DNA from: Phascolarctos cinereus
Taxonomy: Eukaryota; Chordata; Mammalia; Diprotodontia; Phascolarctidae
Reading direction: 5' to 3'
Length of the DNA: 64,000 nucleotides
NCBI RefSeq assembly: GCF_002099425.1
Contig: NW_018344216.1
Location: 933,501 to 997,500 of the forward strand
Shown: in pieces, positions 62,990 to 64,000 of the stretch
How positions within the stretch are numbered: position 1 is the stretch's first letter
Layout of the letters: each line of letters begins with the position of its first letter
Notes under the pieces: generated by a model
The model's database searches: none
What the model was told of the DNA's origin: nothing
Seen by the model: only the letters and a program-made list of their open reading frames with translations
Made by a program: the position numbers and the translations under genes

Positions 62990-64000
62990 AGCGTGTCAGG
63001 GCAAAATGATTTCTAACATATCTTTTATTTCTTCATTTGTTGTGGATTTTCCTTTTTTTCTTAATGCTAGTAATTTAGTTTTCCTGTTTAATCTTCAGTT
63101 GATTGTGCTTTTTAAAAGCAAGCCTTAAATATAATTTTTATTGCATTGTGGTTATTAGAGGATATAAAAATGTTTCTGATTTTCTGCATTTATTTTTGAA
63201 GTTTATATCTTTAGATACTATCAGTTTTTGTAAAGGTATCATGCACATCTGAGAAATGTGTGCTCCTTTCTGTTTCCATTCAGTAAATATCAGAGGTCTG
63301 GTCTATTTTTTCTCAAATTGTATTCAGGCCACTAGCTTATTATTTGTTTATTTTGTTAGCTTTATTTAGCGATAGTAACGGTAATTTGAGGTACCCTACC
63401 ACTATTGATTTACCTTTCATTTCTCTTTCTGATTCATTTGGTTTTTCCTTTAAGTACTTAAAAGTTATACTAGTTAATGAATATATGTTAAATATTGAAA
63501 TTAATCTACTGTGTAGGCTACCTTTTAGCAAAATGTGGTTTATCTCTTTTAATTAAGTTTATTTTTCTGTTGCTTTGTTTGAAATCATAGTTGCTACCCC
63601 TAAATTTTTGTGTTTATCTGAGGCATAACAAATTTTTTGCTCTAACCATTTATTTGAACTCTGGATGAGTCTTTGTTTCAAGTGTGTTTCTTCGAAGCAA
63701 CACATTGTTGGGTTTTGCTTTCTAATCCATTCCTGCTAACCTCTTTCATTTTGTAGGTAAGTTCATCCCATTCACATTTATAATAGTTAATTGTTTATTT
63801 CCCTCAATTCTATTCTTTTATGCTTTTTGTTGTCTATACTCCTTGTTTATTTTAAGATGTTAACATTTTTCCCCCTTTTGACCTTTTTTCCCCCCTTTTC
63901 TGATCTCTTCACGATATCCTCTAAGCTTAAGAGATTTTTCTTCTTATGAGTGATCCTTCTCTGAATCTACTCCTTTTCTCTCTTCCTGTCCTGTCTGGAT
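62990..64000 (-). mobile_element. L1 LINE, ORF2 endonuclease region, antisense, runs off the window
   Basis: The plus strand shows the complement of the L1 endonuclease and preceding region: TGTGTTTCTTCGAAGCAACA and CATTGTTGGGTTTTGCTTTC (typical of the L1 'tcttgaagacaacaaattgttgggt' antisense), GTTCATCCCATTCACATTTA, then a pyrimidine-rich stretch. It parallels 5860-6700. Decayed; continues past 64000. Confidence 0.75.

Overview
The window reads as vertebrate nuclear DNA from a marsupial. It is AT-rich and repeat-packed, with no operon-like gene layout. The lineage call rests on families recognised from memory: many copies of a tRNA/CORE SINE with an RTE-type tail (Mar1/WSINE1 style, called 'RTE-tailed SINE' here), a shorter poly(A) SINE sharing its head ('SINE1-type' here, as in WALLSI/SINE-1 families), MIR, long L2/L3-clade LINEs, CR1/L3 pieces, marsupial-type L1 3' ends, an RTE-like LINE and hAT-type MITEs. 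Opossum and Australian marsupials cannot be told apart by eye.

Layout. 1-9 kb: L1 (a 3' end, then a 3-kb antisense ORF2 block), MIRs and SINEs. 9.5-13.5 kb: a long antisense L2 with an L1 3' end inserted in it, a sense L2, and another L1 3' end. 16.1-18.3 kb: the 3' part of a fossil retrovirus (LTR, polypurine tract, env remnant, minus strand), then an unrelated solo LTR (plus strand). 20-24 kb: an L2 split by a Tigger-like DNA element, a quiet 1.3-kb stretch, and three stacked MIR ends. 24.44-25.66 kb: a CpG island, the only good host-gene signal, probably a promoter firing rightward. 26.07-26.62 kb: a 43-bp minisatellite. 27-64 kb: almost entirely old repeats broken by short unique stretches, as expected of a large intron or intergenic space. 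Notable pieces there are an RTE-like LINE 3' end coding a C-terminal zinc-finger-like motif (28.6-29.1 kb), a second solo LTR of the 17.8-kb family (35.9 kb), a palindromic hAT MITE inside an L1 (37.4 kb), a 16-unit CAG tract (51.4 kb), a 7SL RNA retrocopy with target duplications inside an old L1 (52.0 kb), a different solo LTR inside a SINE (56.2 kb) and a four-part nest at 58.2-59.7 kb.

No convincing host protein-coding exon was found. Recognisable coding similarity belongs to L1 ORF2, L2/L3 and CR1-type reverse transcriptase, the RTE-like LINE, and a broken retroviral env. Repeat names come from memory of consensus sequences, not from a search. Repeat edges are good to about 5-20 bases unless a target-site duplication is quoted.
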